DNA from: Wenyingzhuangia gilva
GTDB taxonomy: Bacteria; Bacteroidota; Bacteroidia; Flavobacteriales; Flavobacteriaceae
Reading direction: 5' to 3'
Length of the DNA stretch: 64,000 nucleotides
Assembly: GCF_030519655.1 (NCBI RefSeq)
Contig: NZ_JAUMIT010000007.1
Coordinates: 98,955-162,954 of the forward strand
Shown: positions 50,830-60,196 of the stretch, piece by piece
Layout: the number at the start of each line of letters is the position of its first letter
How positions within the stretch are numbered: position 1 is the stretch's first letter
The notes under the pieces: model-generated
What the model was told of the DNA's origin: nothing
What the model saw: only the letters and a program-made list of their open reading frames with translations
Database searches by the model: none
Program-made: the position numbers and the translations under genes

Positions 50830-51519
50830 CTATAAAATGTTTAATATTTTTTTAACGGAACTTAGTGTTTTATATTGTTGAGTATCGAGTATTTTTTGGT
50901 CTACTGTTTCGAACTGCCAAATGCTATGAAAAGGAATATGTATTGCCTCTGCTCCAATATTAAGTACCGGTAGAACATCTGATTTTAAAGAATTTCCAAT
51001 CATCAAAAAGTCTTTAGGAGCAATATCTAAATGTTTTAAAATTCGTTGATATCCTTCTGGATTTTTTTCACTCATCACCTCTACATGATGAAAGTAATTT
51101 AACAAACCTGATCTTTCTAGTTTTTTTTCTTGATCTAACAAATCTCCTTTGGTCAAAACGATTAATGTATATTTTTTTGACAATAATTTTAAAACCTCTT
51201 CAATGCCTGGTAGCAACTCAATAGGTTTAGAAAGCATTTCCTTACCAATGTTTAAAATTTGTTGGGTAATTCTTGCAGGAAGTTGATTATTGGATAGCTC
51301 TGTAGCACATTGAATCATAGATAAAATGCAGCTTTTTACTCCATAACCATATAAAGGAATGTTCCCTGTAATAACTTTATAGAGTTCTTGCTGAATTTTA
51401 TTTTCCGTTTCGTAAATAGACAACAGCTTGGCAAACTGATCTTCTGCTTCCCTAAAATAAGGTTCGTTTACCCAAAGTGTATCATCGGCATCAAAAGCGA
51501 TGACTTTGTATTTAGCCAT
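50830..51519 (-). CDS. HAD family hydrolase
   Basis: About 229 aa from the ATG at 51519 (MAKYKVIAFDADDTLW); the longer frame to 51573 lies within kdsB. HAD motif I is FDADDTLW, motif II VLTKGDL, motif III KSDVLPVLNIGAEAIHI with the preceding lysine in MSEKNPEGY. A helical cap lies after motif I (about 15-95), giving a C1-cap phosphatase-like enzyme. It overlaps the end of kdsB by 8 bp and is the last gene of the bcp-to-HAD operon. Substrate unknown. Confidence 0.88.
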   Translation of the reverse strand: MAKYKVIAFDADDTLWVNEPYFREAEDQFAKLLSIYETENKIQQELYKVITGNIPLYGYGVKSCILSMIQCATELSNNQLPARITQQILNIGKEMLSKPIELLPGIEEVLKLLSKKYTLIVLTKGDLLDQEKKLERSGLLNYFHHVEVMSEKNPEGYQRILKHLDIAPKDFLMIGNSLKSDVLPVLNIGAEAIHIPFHSIWQFETVDQKILDTQQYKTLSSVKKILNIL

Positions 51520-52246
51520 GTTGTAAAATATGAATTGCTTTTTGTAAATCTTCAGGAGTATCAATCCCAACAACTTTAAAAGGCGTTTCTACCATTTTTA
51601 TTTTCATACCATGTTCCAAAAAACGAATTCCTTCTAATTTTTCTGTCGCTTCATTCTGACACATTTTCATTTTAGGAAAATCTAACAATGCTTGTCTTCT
51701 AAAGGCATATATTCCTATGTGTTTGTAATACTTTACATCTACTTCTTTGTCTCTAGGATGTGGAATTGGAGCTCTAGAAAAATACATCACACAATTGTTA
51801 TTATCTAGTACTACTTTTACGTTGTTTGGGTTTACAATTTCGTGCCAATCTTCCATGGTGTGTACCAAAGAGGCCACAGCAATTTCTTCTTTGGCATCGT
51901 TTTTAAAAACCTCTATTAAATCTTGCAAAGGTTCTATTCTAGTAAAAGGTTCATCTCCCTGAACATTGATAATAATATCTCCAGAAACCATTTCAGCAGC
52001 TTCGGAAATTCTATCAGAACCACATTCGTGTTCTTTAATACTCATGATGACTTTTCCTCCATTTTTTTCAATTTCGGATTTTATCTCCTCACTGTCTGTT
52101 ACCACATAAACATCATCAAAAAGTCCTGTTCCTACCGTTGCTTCATAAGTACGAGTAATAACGGTTTTACCACATAAATCTCTTAATAATTTTTTAGGGA
52201 ATCTGGTCGCTTGCAAACGAGCAGGAATCATAGCAATTACTTTCAT
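51512..52246 (-). CDS. kdsB: 3-deoxy-manno-octulosonate cytidylyltransferase
   Basis: Activates KDO as CMP-KDO for lipopolysaccharide core synthesis (cytosol). 244 aa, normal length. Motifs are AMIPARLQATRFPKKLL, VTDSEEI, ECGSDRISEAAE, NVQGDEPF, YFSRAPIPHPRD and YKHIGIYAFRR. It lies 9 bp after queD and overlaps the HAD gene. Confidence 0.97.
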   Translation of the reverse strand: MKVIAMIPARLQATRFPKKLLRDLCGKTVITRTYEATVGTGLFDDVYVVTDSEEIKSEIEKNGGKVIMSIKEHECGSDRISEAAEMVSGDIIINVQGDEPFTRIEPLQDLIEVFKNDAKEEIAVASLVHTMEDWHEIVNPNNVKVVLDNNNCVMYFSRAPIPHPRDKEVDVKYYKHIGIYAFRRQALLDFPKMKMCQNEATEKLEGIRFLEHGMKIKMVETPFKVVGIDTPEDLQKAIHILQHG

Positions 52247-52255
52247 AACAATGGA

Positions 52256-52666
52256 TTATTTTCCTGAATAAGTTACGTAATTTCTAGGCGTTTCGTATAA
52301 AGTGATCGCCAATTTTAAGTGTGATGGAATATAGGTTCTTAATTGATTCCATATATAAATAGAGATATTCTCTGCCGTTGGATTGGTTGTTTTAAATTCA
52401 GGAATTTCTAAGTTTAAATTTTTGTGATCTAAAACATCTTCAACTTCTGTTCTGATTAACCTTTTTAGTATTTTTAAATCCATCACAAAACCTGTTTCTG
52501 GATCTATGGCACCGGTAACAGATACGACCAACTCATAATTATGCCCATGATAATTGGGATTGCTACATTTACCAAAAACCTCAAAGTTTTTAGCATCGTC
52601 CCAATCGGGTCTAAACAAACGATGCGCTGCATTAAAATAAGCAACTCTATGTACCGTAATTTCCAT
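52256..52666 (-). CDS. queD: 6-pyruvoyl-tetrahydropterin synthase / QueD family
   Basis: A 136-aa T-fold enzyme, probably 6-carboxy-tetrahydropterin synthase of queuosine synthesis. Zinc His ligands are in YFNAAHRLFR and NYHGHNYEL, the catalytic Cys is in FGKCSNPN, and Glu in ITLYETPRNYVTY. It lies 2 bp from the small membrane protein gene. A tetrahydrobiopterin role is the alternative; sequence alone does not separate them. Confidence 0.92.
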   Translation of the reverse strand: MEITVHRVAYFNAAHRLFRPDWDDAKNFEVFGKCSNPNYHGHNYELVVSVTGAIDPETGFVMDLKILKRLIRTEVEDVLDHKNLNLEIPEFKTTNPTAENISIYIWNQLRTYIPSHLKLAITLYETPRNYVTYSGK

Positions 52667-52668
52667 AA

Positions 52669-52872
52669 TTAATTAGCTTTTTTATTAGCAAATAGGTTTC
52701 CTATTAATACATAACCTACTAAAAAGTACAATAAAAAATTAAATCCAATAGTTTCTGAATTGTATTGAATCAACTCCCATAAATTCTCATGATATTGAAT
52801 CAAAACACTTACCAAACTTGCTGAAATGGCAAAGATAATTCCGATAAATAATTTTTTCTTAACCCTTTCCAT
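52669..52872 (-). CDS. Small two-helix membrane protein (67 aa)
   Basis: Two hydrophobic helices (about 8-24 and 45-60) joined by a polar loop (QYHENLWELIQYNSETIG), with basic ends. It is embedded in an operon, sharing its first base with the idi stop and ending 2 bp before queD. No family recognised. Confidence 0.7.
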   Translation of the reverse strand: MERVKKKLFIGIIFAISASLVSVLIQYHENLWELIQYNSETIGFNFLLYFLVGYVLIGNLFANKKAN

Positions 52873-53384
52873 TATTGACTTATAAACTCATAAAATTTAT
52901 CAAAAATAATAATAAACCAAGCCGTGTAAATTTCGGGATTTTTTTGCATATCTGCTTTTACATCTTCTAACTTCATCCATTTATAGGCTTCTGCTTCCTC
53001 AGGATTTAAATTAGGTTCCTCATTATAAACCCCAGTCAATACATGATCAAATTCATGTTCGGTTAATCCATTATCAAAAGGTGCTTTGTATATAAAGGAA
53101 CAAACATCTTTTAAATCGGTAGTAAAGCCCATTTCTTCTTGCAACCTACGTTTTCCCGCTTCTATATTGGTTTCTCCTACTTTTTGATGACTACAACAAG
53201 TATTGGTCCATAACAATGGAGAATGATACTTATCTTTAGCACGTTGTTGTAACATTAATTCACCCGCATCATTAAAAACAAAAACTGAAAAAGCTCTATG
53301 TAATAAGGCTTTTTCATGCGCTTCTATTTTCTCCATGGTTCCTATTGGTTCGTCTTGTTCATTGACAAGAATCACTTGATCCAT
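52872..53384 (-). CDS. idi: Isopentenyl-diphosphate delta-isomerase (type 1)
   Basis: Interconverts IPP and DMAPP for isoprenoid synthesis; a 170-aa Nudix-fold enzyme. The catalytic Cys and metal His lie in WTNTCCSHQKVGET, the Nudix-like helix in AGKRRLQEEMGF, the catalytic Glu in GLTEHEFDHVLTG with NPEEAEAYKWM. Located 4 bp after bcp in the operon. Confidence 0.96.
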   Translation of the reverse strand: MDQVILVNEQDEPIGTMEKIEAHEKALLHRAFSVFVFNDAGELMLQQRAKDKYHSPLLWTNTCCSHQKVGETNIEAGKRRLQEEMGFTTDLKDVCSFIYKAPFDNGLTEHEFDHVLTGVYNEEPNLNPEEAEAYKWMKLEDVKADMQKNPEIYTAWFIIIFDKFYEFISQ

Positions 53385-53388
53385 ATAT

Positions 53389-53841
53389 TTATTTTAAAAT
53401 TTGAGCTGTGTGCTCTTTGGTTTTTACTTTGGCTATCACTTCTTCTATAATACCATTTTCATCAATAATAAAGGTAGTTCTGTGAATACCATCATATTCT
53501 TTTCCCATAAACTTTTTAGGTCCCCAAACACCAAAAGCTTCAATCACTTTTTTGTCTTCATCTGCTAATAAAGAAAAGGGTAATTCTTGTTTGTTGGCAA
53601 AATTTGCTTGTCTTTTTACAGAATCTGCACTTACTCCAACGACCTCATAATTCTGAGCTAAAAAAGTTTGATAATTGTCTCTTAAATTACAAGCCTCAAC
53701 TGTACAACCTGGTGTACTCGCTTTTGGATAGAAAAAAACTACTAATTTTTTTCCAGCAAAATCACTTAGTTTGATTGTTTTTTCATGTTGATCTATTGCC
53801 TCAAAATGGGGAGCCTTATCTCCTACTTTTAACATCTCCAT
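53389..53841 (-). CDS. bcp: Thioredoxin-dependent peroxiredoxin (BCP/PrxQ)
   Basis: A 150-aa peroxiredoxin. The peroxidatic and resolving Cys are five residues apart in STPGCTVEACNLRD, as in BCP/PrxQ; the active-site motif FYPKASTPGC and the Arg in HRTTFIID are present. It is the first gene of a six-gene operon (bcp, idi, unknown, queD, kdsB, HAD). The ATG two codons downstream is an alternative start. Confidence 0.95.
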   Translation of the reverse strand: MEMLKVGDKAPHFEAIDQHEKTIKLSDFAGKKLVVFFYPKASTPGCTVEACNLRDNYQTFLAQNYEVVGVSADSVKRQANFANKQELPFSLLADEDKKVIEAFGVWGPKKFMGKEYDGIHRTTFIIDENGIIEEVIAKVKTKEHTAQILK

Positions 53842-53868
53842 AATACGTTGATTTTTTTAATCGAAGAA

Positions 53869-53876
53869 CAAATATA
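53869..53876 (-). promoter_or_regulatory. -7 box of the bcp-idi-queD-kdsB operon (TATATTTG)
   Basis: Exact TAnnTTTG on the minus strand, 27 bases upstream of the bcp start, with no closer alternative. Confidence 0.4.
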
Positions 53877-53940
53877 AAGAAAGCAGTTAGGATGACTAAA
53901 CAGAACTCAAGAAAGTTGTTATTTAGACAATTACTAAATC

Positions 53941-55170
53941 TTAAGGTTGAAAAGTACTTTTCCCATATTTTCTAATTCCTATAAAAGCAAAAACCAAAGC
54001 AGCCATGGGTAATAAAATCATATAACGGTATAAATGATTTCCGATAGTTGAGTATATAATAGCTGAAATAACAGGAAAACAAGCCATAGAAAAAGAGTTA
54101 ATCGCCTCACTAATTCCCATAATTTCTCCTTGCTTTTTTGGATTGGCATTTACAGATATTAATGAATTAAACACAGGAAAACAAAGTGATAATCCTAAAT
54201 TTAAGACATAATAAAATAGAATAAACAACCACAAGTTTTTTGTTAATGTAATCGCAATTAATCCTAATACACAACAAATAAGTCCTAGAATTAAGGTTTT
54301 AAAAGCTCCTAGTTTACTAATAAAAAACTTAGATACAAATGCTTGGTTTAAAGACAAAAAGAGCCCAATAACAAACATGAACAAACCTAATTCTTTAACA
54401 TCAAAATCAAACAAATCAATTAAAAATAAAGCCATGGTCCCTATGTAGAAGCCCATCATAGCAGAGAAGAAAAACTTCATAGTAAACAGTACTTTAATAA
54501 GAGGTGATGGATCTACTCTTTTAATCCTTAGGGGAATAATTAATATTTCCCAAATATTTGTTTTCTTTTTGGCAACTCTTTTTTCTACAGGATGTGTTTC
54601 TTTTAGCCATTTAAAAATGGTGATTAAAGTTACTACAGAAATAAAAATTGAGGTAAATAAAGTTCCTAAATATCCTATAGAAGTTGATGCGGTAATCCCT
54701 CCTAAACCTGGACCGATAATCATTCCAATTCCAGCAATACCACCCAAATAACCAAAAATATATTCTTTCTCTTTGGTGGTGGTTAAATCACTTACATAAG
54801 CATTGGTTACCGAAGTATTTCCTCCTGTAATTCCATCTAAAATTCTGGACAATGCAATCACCCATAAAGGAAGGGCAAAGCCAAAAATGGGATATTCTGG
54901 CAAAGCAATGGCGATGACAAAAATAATCCAACTTAATAAAGTTCCGGATTGACTAATTAGTAATAACGGTTTTCTCCCTTTGGCATCAGACATAGACCCC
55001 AACCATGGAGCTCCAATAAACTGAAAAGCACTATATAAAGTAATTAACAAACCAAACACCCACTTAGGAGCCCCATAACTATTGACCACAAAAGGTAAAA
55101 TAGGCATTAACAGGCTAAATCCTAATACGTTTACAAAGGTTAGTAAATAAGCTGGAATGAATTTTTTCAT
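53941..55170 (-). CDS. MFS transporter (TetA/drug exporter-like)
   Basis: A 409-aa, 12-TM proton antiporter. The first cytoplasmic loop has the MFS motif A as GSMSDAKGRKPLLL, and TM5 has the exporter motif C pattern GIAGIGMIIGPGLGG. These mark the DHA1 drug-exporter subfamily that includes TetA. Substrate unknown. It stands alone, divergent from the endonuclease III gene. Confidence 0.92.
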   Translation of the reverse strand: MKKFIPAYLLTFVNVLGFSLLMPILPFVVNSYGAPKWVFGLLITLYSAFQFIGAPWLGSMSDAKGRKPLLLISQSGTLLSWIIFVIAIALPEYPIFGFALPLWVIALSRILDGITGGNTSVTNAYVSDLTTTKEKEYIFGYLGGIAGIGMIIGPGLGGITASTSIGYLGTLFTSIFISVVTLITIFKWLKETHPVEKRVAKKKTNIWEILIIPLRIKRVDPSPLIKVLFTMKFFFSAMMGFYIGTMALFLIDLFDFDVKELGLFMFVIGLFLSLNQAFVSKFFISKLGAFKTLILGLICCVLGLIAITLTKNLWLFILFYYVLNLGLSLCFPVFNSLISVNANPKKQGEIMGISEAINSFSMACFPVISAIIYSTIGNHLYRYMILLPMAALVFAFIGIRKYGKSTFQP

Positions 55171-55283
55171 GAGGTAAAAATAGTATTTAGAACATTATTA
55201 TTTACAGATTATGATCTCTATTTTTTCTTGAATATTTCATTTAAAGAAATCTCAAACTTCTGTCGTTTTTCTTTATAAATAAT

Positions 55284-55291
55284 TACTTTTG
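55284..55291 (+). promoter_or_regulatory. -7 box of nth (TACTTTTG)
   Basis: Exact TAnnTTTG match 17 bases before the nth start codon. Confidence 0.4.
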
Positions 55292-55308
55292 AACTGAAAC
55301 TTATTCCT

Positions 55309-55965
55309 ATGTTAAAACAAGAAAAAGTACAATTTGTACTAGATACTTTAGAAGAACTTTACCCAGAAACCCCAATTCCATTAGACCATAAAGATCCTTA
55401 TACTTTATTAATTGCTGTGTTGATGTCCGCTCAAAGTACAGATGCTCGTGTAAACACCATTACTCCTTTATTGTTTGCTAAAGCAGACAATCCTTATGAC
55501 ATGATAAAATTATCGGTAGATGAAATTAGAGAAATTATCAAACCTGTGGGATTATCACCTATGAAATCAAAAGGAATTCACGGCTTGTCACATATTTTAA
55601 TTGATAAACACAATGGAGAAGTTCCTGCCAATTTTAAAGATTTAGAAGCATTACCTGCTGTGGGACATAAAACGGCAAGTGTAGTGATGAGTCAAGCTTT
55701 TAACATTCCTGCTTTTGCGGTAGATACACACATACACAGATTGATGTATCGTTGGGGATTGACCAATGGAAAAAATGTGGAACAAACTGAAAAAGATGCC
55801 AAACGGTTGTTTCCAGAACACACTTGGAATAAATTACATTTGCAAATTATTTACTATGGACGTGAATATTCACCAGCACGAGGTTGGGATTTAGACAAAG
55901 ATGTTATTACCAAAACCATTGGTAGAAAATCGGTGATTGAGGAATATTATAAAAAGAAAAAATAA
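55309..55965 (+). CDS. nth: Endonuclease III family glycosylase without Fe-S cluster
   Basis: DNA glycosylase/AP lyase for oxidised pyrimidines, 218 aa. The helix-hairpin-helix is LEALPAVGHKTASVV with catalytic Lys121; the catalytic Asp139 is in AFAVDTHIHRL. LLIAVLMSAQSTD is the family N-terminal motif. The usual C-terminal [4Fe-4S] loop (C-x6-C-x2-C-x5-C) is replaced by YYGREYSPARGWDLDKDVIT, and the protein has no cysteine at all. Catalytic residues are kept, so it should be active. It is followed by a terminator. Confidence 0.93.
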   Translation: MLKQEKVQFVLDTLEELYPETPIPLDHKDPYTLLIAVLMSAQSTDARVNTITPLLFAKADNPYDMIKLSVDEIREIIKPVGLSPMKSKGIHGLSHILIDKHNGEVPANFKDLEALPAVGHKTASVVMSQAFNIPAFAVDTHIHRLMYRWGLTNGKNVEQTEKDAKRLFPEHTWNKLHLQIIYYGREYSPARGWDLDKDVITKTIGRKSVIEEYYKKKK

Positions 55966-56003
55966 ATAAGGTTTGACATTAATTTTTGTCAAACCTTATT
56001 TCT
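55964..56003 (+). terminator. Intrinsic terminator after nth
   Basis: Stem AAATAAGGTTTGACA and its complement around a short T-rich loop, starting at the nth stop codon. The 180 bp beyond it, up to the convergent sigma-factor gene, show no gene. Confidence 0.85.
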
Positions 56004-56187
56004 TTAATCACTGTTCCCTTAACAATGCTTAGGGATTTTGAAAAGTTAAGAATAAAAGAAACAGTTTCTTTTTTGGGTTGTAAATTAAGGGTATTCATTT
56101 TTTTGTCAAATGACGAATCAGAGTAGTTTTTTATCATATATCTATTGTTTGATAATTTAGTAACGTTAGATATAAGATTTTATTATA

Positions 56188-56775
56188 CTAGTTAGATTTT
56201 ATCACTTGGTTTTCATTTAATATTTTTCTTAAATTAATCAAAGCGTAGCGCATTCTACCCAAAGCCGTATTAATACTTACATTGGTGTGTTCTGCTATTT
56301 CTTTAAAACTTAAATCCATAAAAATCCTCATTCTCAATACTTCTTGTTGATCTTCAGGTAAAAAATCAACCAATTCTGATACATTTTTAAGGGTTTGTTC
56401 CAGTTCAATTTTATCTTCAGCATTCAAATCTTCTGCTTCTATAAAATCTAAAACATCATAATTTTCTGTGGCGTATTTTGTCTTTTTACGTTTTTTATCA
56501 CGGTAAAAATCCATGGTTAAGTTATGTGCAATACGCAAAGCCCAAGGTAAAAATTTTCCTTCCTCGTTGTATTTCCCTCTTTTTAAGGTGTGAATAATTT
56601 TGATAAATGTGTCTTGAAAAAGATCATCAGACAAGTCTCTATCAAAAGTTTTAGAATATATATAACCGAAAATCTTTTCTTGGTGTCGCGCTATCAACTC
56701 AGACAAACATTTTTCATCACCTTTAATATATAAAGAGACCAATGTTGCATCTGACTGCTTAGAATTTAATTCCAT
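56188..56775 (-). CDS. ECF-type RNA polymerase sigma factor
   Basis: A 195-aa sigma-70 family factor. Region 2 (DRDLSDDLFQDTFIKIIHTL and LPWALRIAHNLTMDFYRDKK) and region 4 (LPEDQQEVLRMRIFMDLSFK, then EIAEHTNVSINTALGRMRYALINLRK) are present, with a Lys-rich and acidic linker. No anti-sigma gene is adjacent on either side, so control is unclear. It is divergent from uvrA over a 186-bp AT-rich gap. Confidence 0.92.
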   Translation of the reverse strand: MELNSKQSDATLVSLYIKGDEKCLSELIARHQEKIFGYIYSKTFDRDLSDDLFQDTFIKIIHTLKRGKYNEEGKFLPWALRIAHNLTMDFYRDKKRKKTKYATENYDVLDFIEAEDLNAEDKIELEQTLKNVSELVDFLPEDQQEVLRMRIFMDLSFKEIAEHTNVSINTALGRMRYALINLRKILNENQVIKSN

Positions 56776-56961
56776 TTATAATTACTTTTTAGTTCGAGTA
56801 ATTTTAATGTATAGGCGACGTTTTTTAAAGTTATTACGAATTGTAAATATACAATAAACATACCAAAATTTAATTATTCTAATTAACATGATATAAATAA
56901 TGGTTTACCTTATAATTGTTACAAAACAATTATTTTTACATTCTCAACACAAGCATTATTC

Positions 56962-59751
56962 ATGAGTAAAGTACTTGAAAATTTATCTCCTAAAGAATTT
57001 ATCATTATCAAAGGGGCAGGATTGCACAATTTAAAAAATATTGATGTTGCCATTCCAAGAAACAAATTGGTGGTGATTACAGGATTGTCTGGATCTGGAA
57101 AATCTAGTTTGGCTTTTGATACTTTGTATGCTGAAGGACAACGTAGATATGTAGAAAGTTTATCTTCTTATGCTCGTCAGTTTTTAGGGAAACTAAACAA
57201 ACCTAAAGTAGATTATATCAAAGGAATTGCTCCAGCTATTGCAATTGAACAGAAAGTAAATTCTTCTAACCCACGATCAACAGTAGGAACCACCACGGAG
57301 ATTTATGATTACTTAAAATTATTATATGCCCGAATTGGTAAAACCATCTCCCCTATTTCTGGAAACGAAGTAAAAAAAGAAACGGTTTCTGATGTCATCA
57401 ATCATTTAAAGAAGTTAAAAGAACGTACCAAATTATTATTGTTGGCTCCTTATGAATTAGGAGATAGAAATCCTGAAAAAGCATTACAAATTTTGGTGCA
57501 GCAAGGATATGCCAGGATTAAAGTTGATGAAGAAACCTATAGAATTGAAGAGGTAAATCCTAAAGATATTACCGCCAAAACAGTATTGAATTTAGTGATT
57601 GATAGAATTGTAGTTAAAGATGATGAAGATTACTACAATAGATTGGCAGACTCTATTCAAACTGCATTTTACGAAGGAAAAGGACTCTGTGTTTTAGAAA
57701 ATTTAGACGATCAATATACACGAGAATTTAGCAATAAATTTGAGTTGGATGGCATGACTTTTTACGAACCCAACACTCATTTTTTTAGTTTTAACAATCC
57801 TTATGGGGCTTGCCCTACTTGTGAAGGTTACGGAAATGTTATTGGTGTAGATGAAGAATTAGTCATACCAAATACTTCATTATCTATTTACGAAGATTGT
57901 ATTGCTCCTTGGAAAGGTGAAAGCGGTGCTGATATGAAAAATCAATTAATCAATCATGCTTATGAATATGACATTCCTGTCCACAAACCTTGGTTTGAAT
58001 TGACCGATGCACAAAAAGAATTGGTTTGGAATGGAACCAAATCCTTTGAAGGTATACATGACTTTTTTAAATATTTAGAAGCCAAAAGTTATAAAATTCA
58101 GTTCCGTGTCATGTTATCTCGTTATCGTGGAAAAACAAAATGTACTACTTGTAAAGGAACGAGATTAAGACCAGAAACCAAGAATGTTTTTGTAGGTGGA
58201 AAAAACATCAACGAACTCATTAATCTTCCTATTGATGAATTAACGGTTTTTATGAAAGAATTAAATCTTGATAAATACGATGCCGTCATTGGGAAAAGAT
58301 TACTCACAGAAATAAACAACAGGCTACAATTTTTAGACAATGTTGGTTTGGGTTATTTAACCTTAAACAGAGCTTCTAACACTTTGTCTGGTGGGGAAAG
58401 TCAGCGAATTAACTTGGCCACTTCTTTAGGAAGTAGTTTGGTTGGTTCTATGTATATTTTAGACGAACCTAGTATTGGTTTGCACCCAAAAGACAGTTTA
58501 AAACTCATTGAAGTTTTAAAACAATTGCGCGATTTAGGAAACACAGTTATTGTGGTAGAACACGATGAAGATATTATGAAACAGGCCGATTATATTATTG
58601 ATATTGGTCCTGATGCAGGAGTGTTTGGTGGAGAATTGGTTGCAGAAGGAACTTACGATGAAATCTTAAAATCCAACACGCACACTGCAAATTATTTAAA
58701 TGGTACTGACAAAATTGAAGTTCCCAAAAAGAGAAGAACTACCAAAAACAAAATTGAAATTATTGGAGCTAGAGAAAATAATTTAAAAAATATTAATGTT
58801 AGTATTCCTTTAAATTGTTTGTCTGTCATTACCGGAGTTTCAGGAAGTGGAAAAAGTACTTTGGTAAAAGATATTGTATATCCTACTTTACAGAAACACA
58901 TTTTTGGACAAGGAAATAAAATTGGTGAAGTATCTCAAGTTAAAGGAGATTTAGATGCGATTAAAAACGTAGAATTTATTGATCAAAACCCTATTGGAAA
59001 ATCTTCTCGTTCTAATCCAGTGACCTACATCAAAGCATATGATGATATTCGTTCTTTATTTGCCAGCGAAAACTTGGCCAAAATGAGAAACTATCAACCC
59101 AAACATTTTTCTTTCAACGTAGATGGAGGTCGATGTGAAACTTGTAAAGGAGAAGGTGAGGTAACTATAGAAATGCAATTCATGGCCGATGTACATTTGC
59201 CCTGTGAAACTTGTAACGGTAAACGTTTCCAAAAAGAGGTTTTAGAGGTCAAATTCAACGATAAAAACATTGATGATATTTTAAACTTATCTATTGATGA
59301 GGCAGTTGACTTTTTTGGAAAAACCAAACAAAGTAAAATCAGTAAAAAGCTACAACCTTTACAAGATGTTGGTTTGGGTTATGTCGCTTTAGGACAGTCC
59401 TCTTCTACCCTTTCTGGAGGTGAAGCGCAACGTATTAAATTAGCTTCTTTCTTAGTGAAAGGAAGTCGTCAAGAACCAACCTTATTTATTTTTGATGAAC
59501 CTACCACAGGATTGCATTTTCACGATATTAAAAAGTTGTTAAAATCTATGAATGCGCTGATAGACAACGGACATTCTTTAATTGTAATTGAACACAACAT
59601 CGATTTTATTAAATGTGCCGATTATATCATCGACATAGGAAAAGAAGGTGGTAAAAAAGGAGGAAATGTATTATTTATGGGAACACCTGAAGCTTTGGTG
59701 CAAAACAAAGAATCTTATACAGGAGCCTTTTTAAAAGAAAAATTAAAATAA
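56962..59751 (+). CDS. uvrA: Excinuclease ABC subunit A (UvrA)
   Basis: DNA damage recognition ATPase of nucleotide excision repair, 929 aa. Two ABC modules have Walker A GLSGSGKSSLAFD and GVSGSGKSTLVKD, signatures LSGGESQRINLA and LSGGEAQRIKLA, and Walker B MYILDEPSIGLH and LFIFDEPTTGLH. Zinc modules are CPTCEGYG, CTTCKGTRLRPE and CETCKGEGEV with CETCNGKRF. The stop shares one base with the next gene's ATG. Confidence 0.98.
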   Translation: MSKVLENLSPKEFIIIKGAGLHNLKNIDVAIPRNKLVVITGLSGSGKSSLAFDTLYAEGQRRYVESLSSYARQFLGKLNKPKVDYIKGIAPAIAIEQKVNSSNPRSTVGTTTEIYDYLKLLYARIGKTISPISGNEVKKETVSDVINHLKKLKERTKLLLLAPYELGDRNPEKALQILVQQGYARIKVDEETYRIEEVNPKDITAKTVLNLVIDRIVVKDDEDYYNRLADSIQTAFYEGKGLCVLENLDDQYTREFSNKFELDGMTFYEPNTHFFSFNNPYGACPTCEGYGNVIGVDEELVIPNTSLSIYEDCIAPWKGESGADMKNQLINHAYEYDIPVHKPWFELTDAQKELVWNGTKSFEGIHDFFKYLEAKSYKIQFRVMLSRYRGKTKCTTCKGTRLRPETKNVFVGGKNINELINLPIDELTVFMKELNLDKYDAVIGKRLLTEINNRLQFLDNVGLGYLTLNRASNTLSGGESQRINLATSLGSSLVGSMYILDEPSIGLHPKDSLKLIEVLKQLRDLGNTVIVVEHDEDIMKQADYIIDIGPDAGVFGGELVAEGTYDEILKSNTHTANYLNGTDKIEVPKKRRTTKNKIEIIGARENNLKNINVSIPLNCLSVITGVSGSGKSTLVKDIVYPTLQKHIFGQGNKIGEVSQVKGDLDAIKNVEFIDQNPIGKSSRSNPVTYIKAYDDIRSLFASENLAKMRNYQPKHFSFNVDGGRCETCKGEGEVTIEMQFMADVHLPCETCNGKRFQKEVLEVKFNDKNIDDILNLSIDEAVDFFGKTKQSKISKKLQPLQDVGLGYVALGQSSSTLSGGEAQRIKLASFLVKGSRQEPTLFIFDEPTTGLHFHDIKKLLKSMNALIDNGHSLIVIEHNIDFIKCADYIIDIGKEGGKKGGNVLFMGTPEALVQNKESYTGAFLKEKLK

Positions 59752-60119
59752 TGGAAAGTAAAACATCAATAAGACCAAATATTCCATCAGCAAAGGTTAA
59801 CGAAACCATGTCTGCAGAAGAACAATTTCAGAATGCAGTCTTACGTCCCATAATTAAAATGCAATACAACTTGATCATTGCTTTGTTTGACAACTATTTA
59901 CAACACGCTGATTTTAATTTAAAATCTCTAGAGGTTTATCAAAAAAATGAGTTTTTAAAAACAGCAGTAACAAGAAATCAACATTTAAGAAATCAGTACG
60001 TTGGCATGGTTATAGGAATGTTTACTGATGAGGAATTTACACTGTATTTAAACAATGCTTCTGAATACAGTAGACGAATTATCCAAATGATTTCTCAAAG
60101 ACTTCAAGATACTTATTAA
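59751..60119 (+). CDS. Conserved hypothetical protein coupled to uvrA (122 aa)
   Basis: A soluble, mostly helical protein: QFQNAVLRPIIKMQYNLIIA, then LQHADFNLKSLEVYQKNEFL and AVTRNQHLRNQYVGMVIGMF, TDEEFTLYLNNASEYSRRII. No domain recognised. It begins on the last base of the uvrA stop (ATAATGG), so it is translationally coupled and might modulate or accompany excision repair; that is positional inference. Confidence 0.75.
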   Translation: MESKTSIRPNIPSAKVNETMSAEEQFQNAVLRPIIKMQYNLIIALFDNYLQHADFNLKSLEVYQKNEFLKTAVTRNQHLRNQYVGMVIGMFTDEEFTLYLNNASEYSRRIIQMISQRLQDTY

Positions 60120-60196
60120 ATCATTGCACTACACAATTTTTATCGTTTCTAAACACTCAAAGTCATAACTTTAAGTAAGTTAACAATCTTACTATT

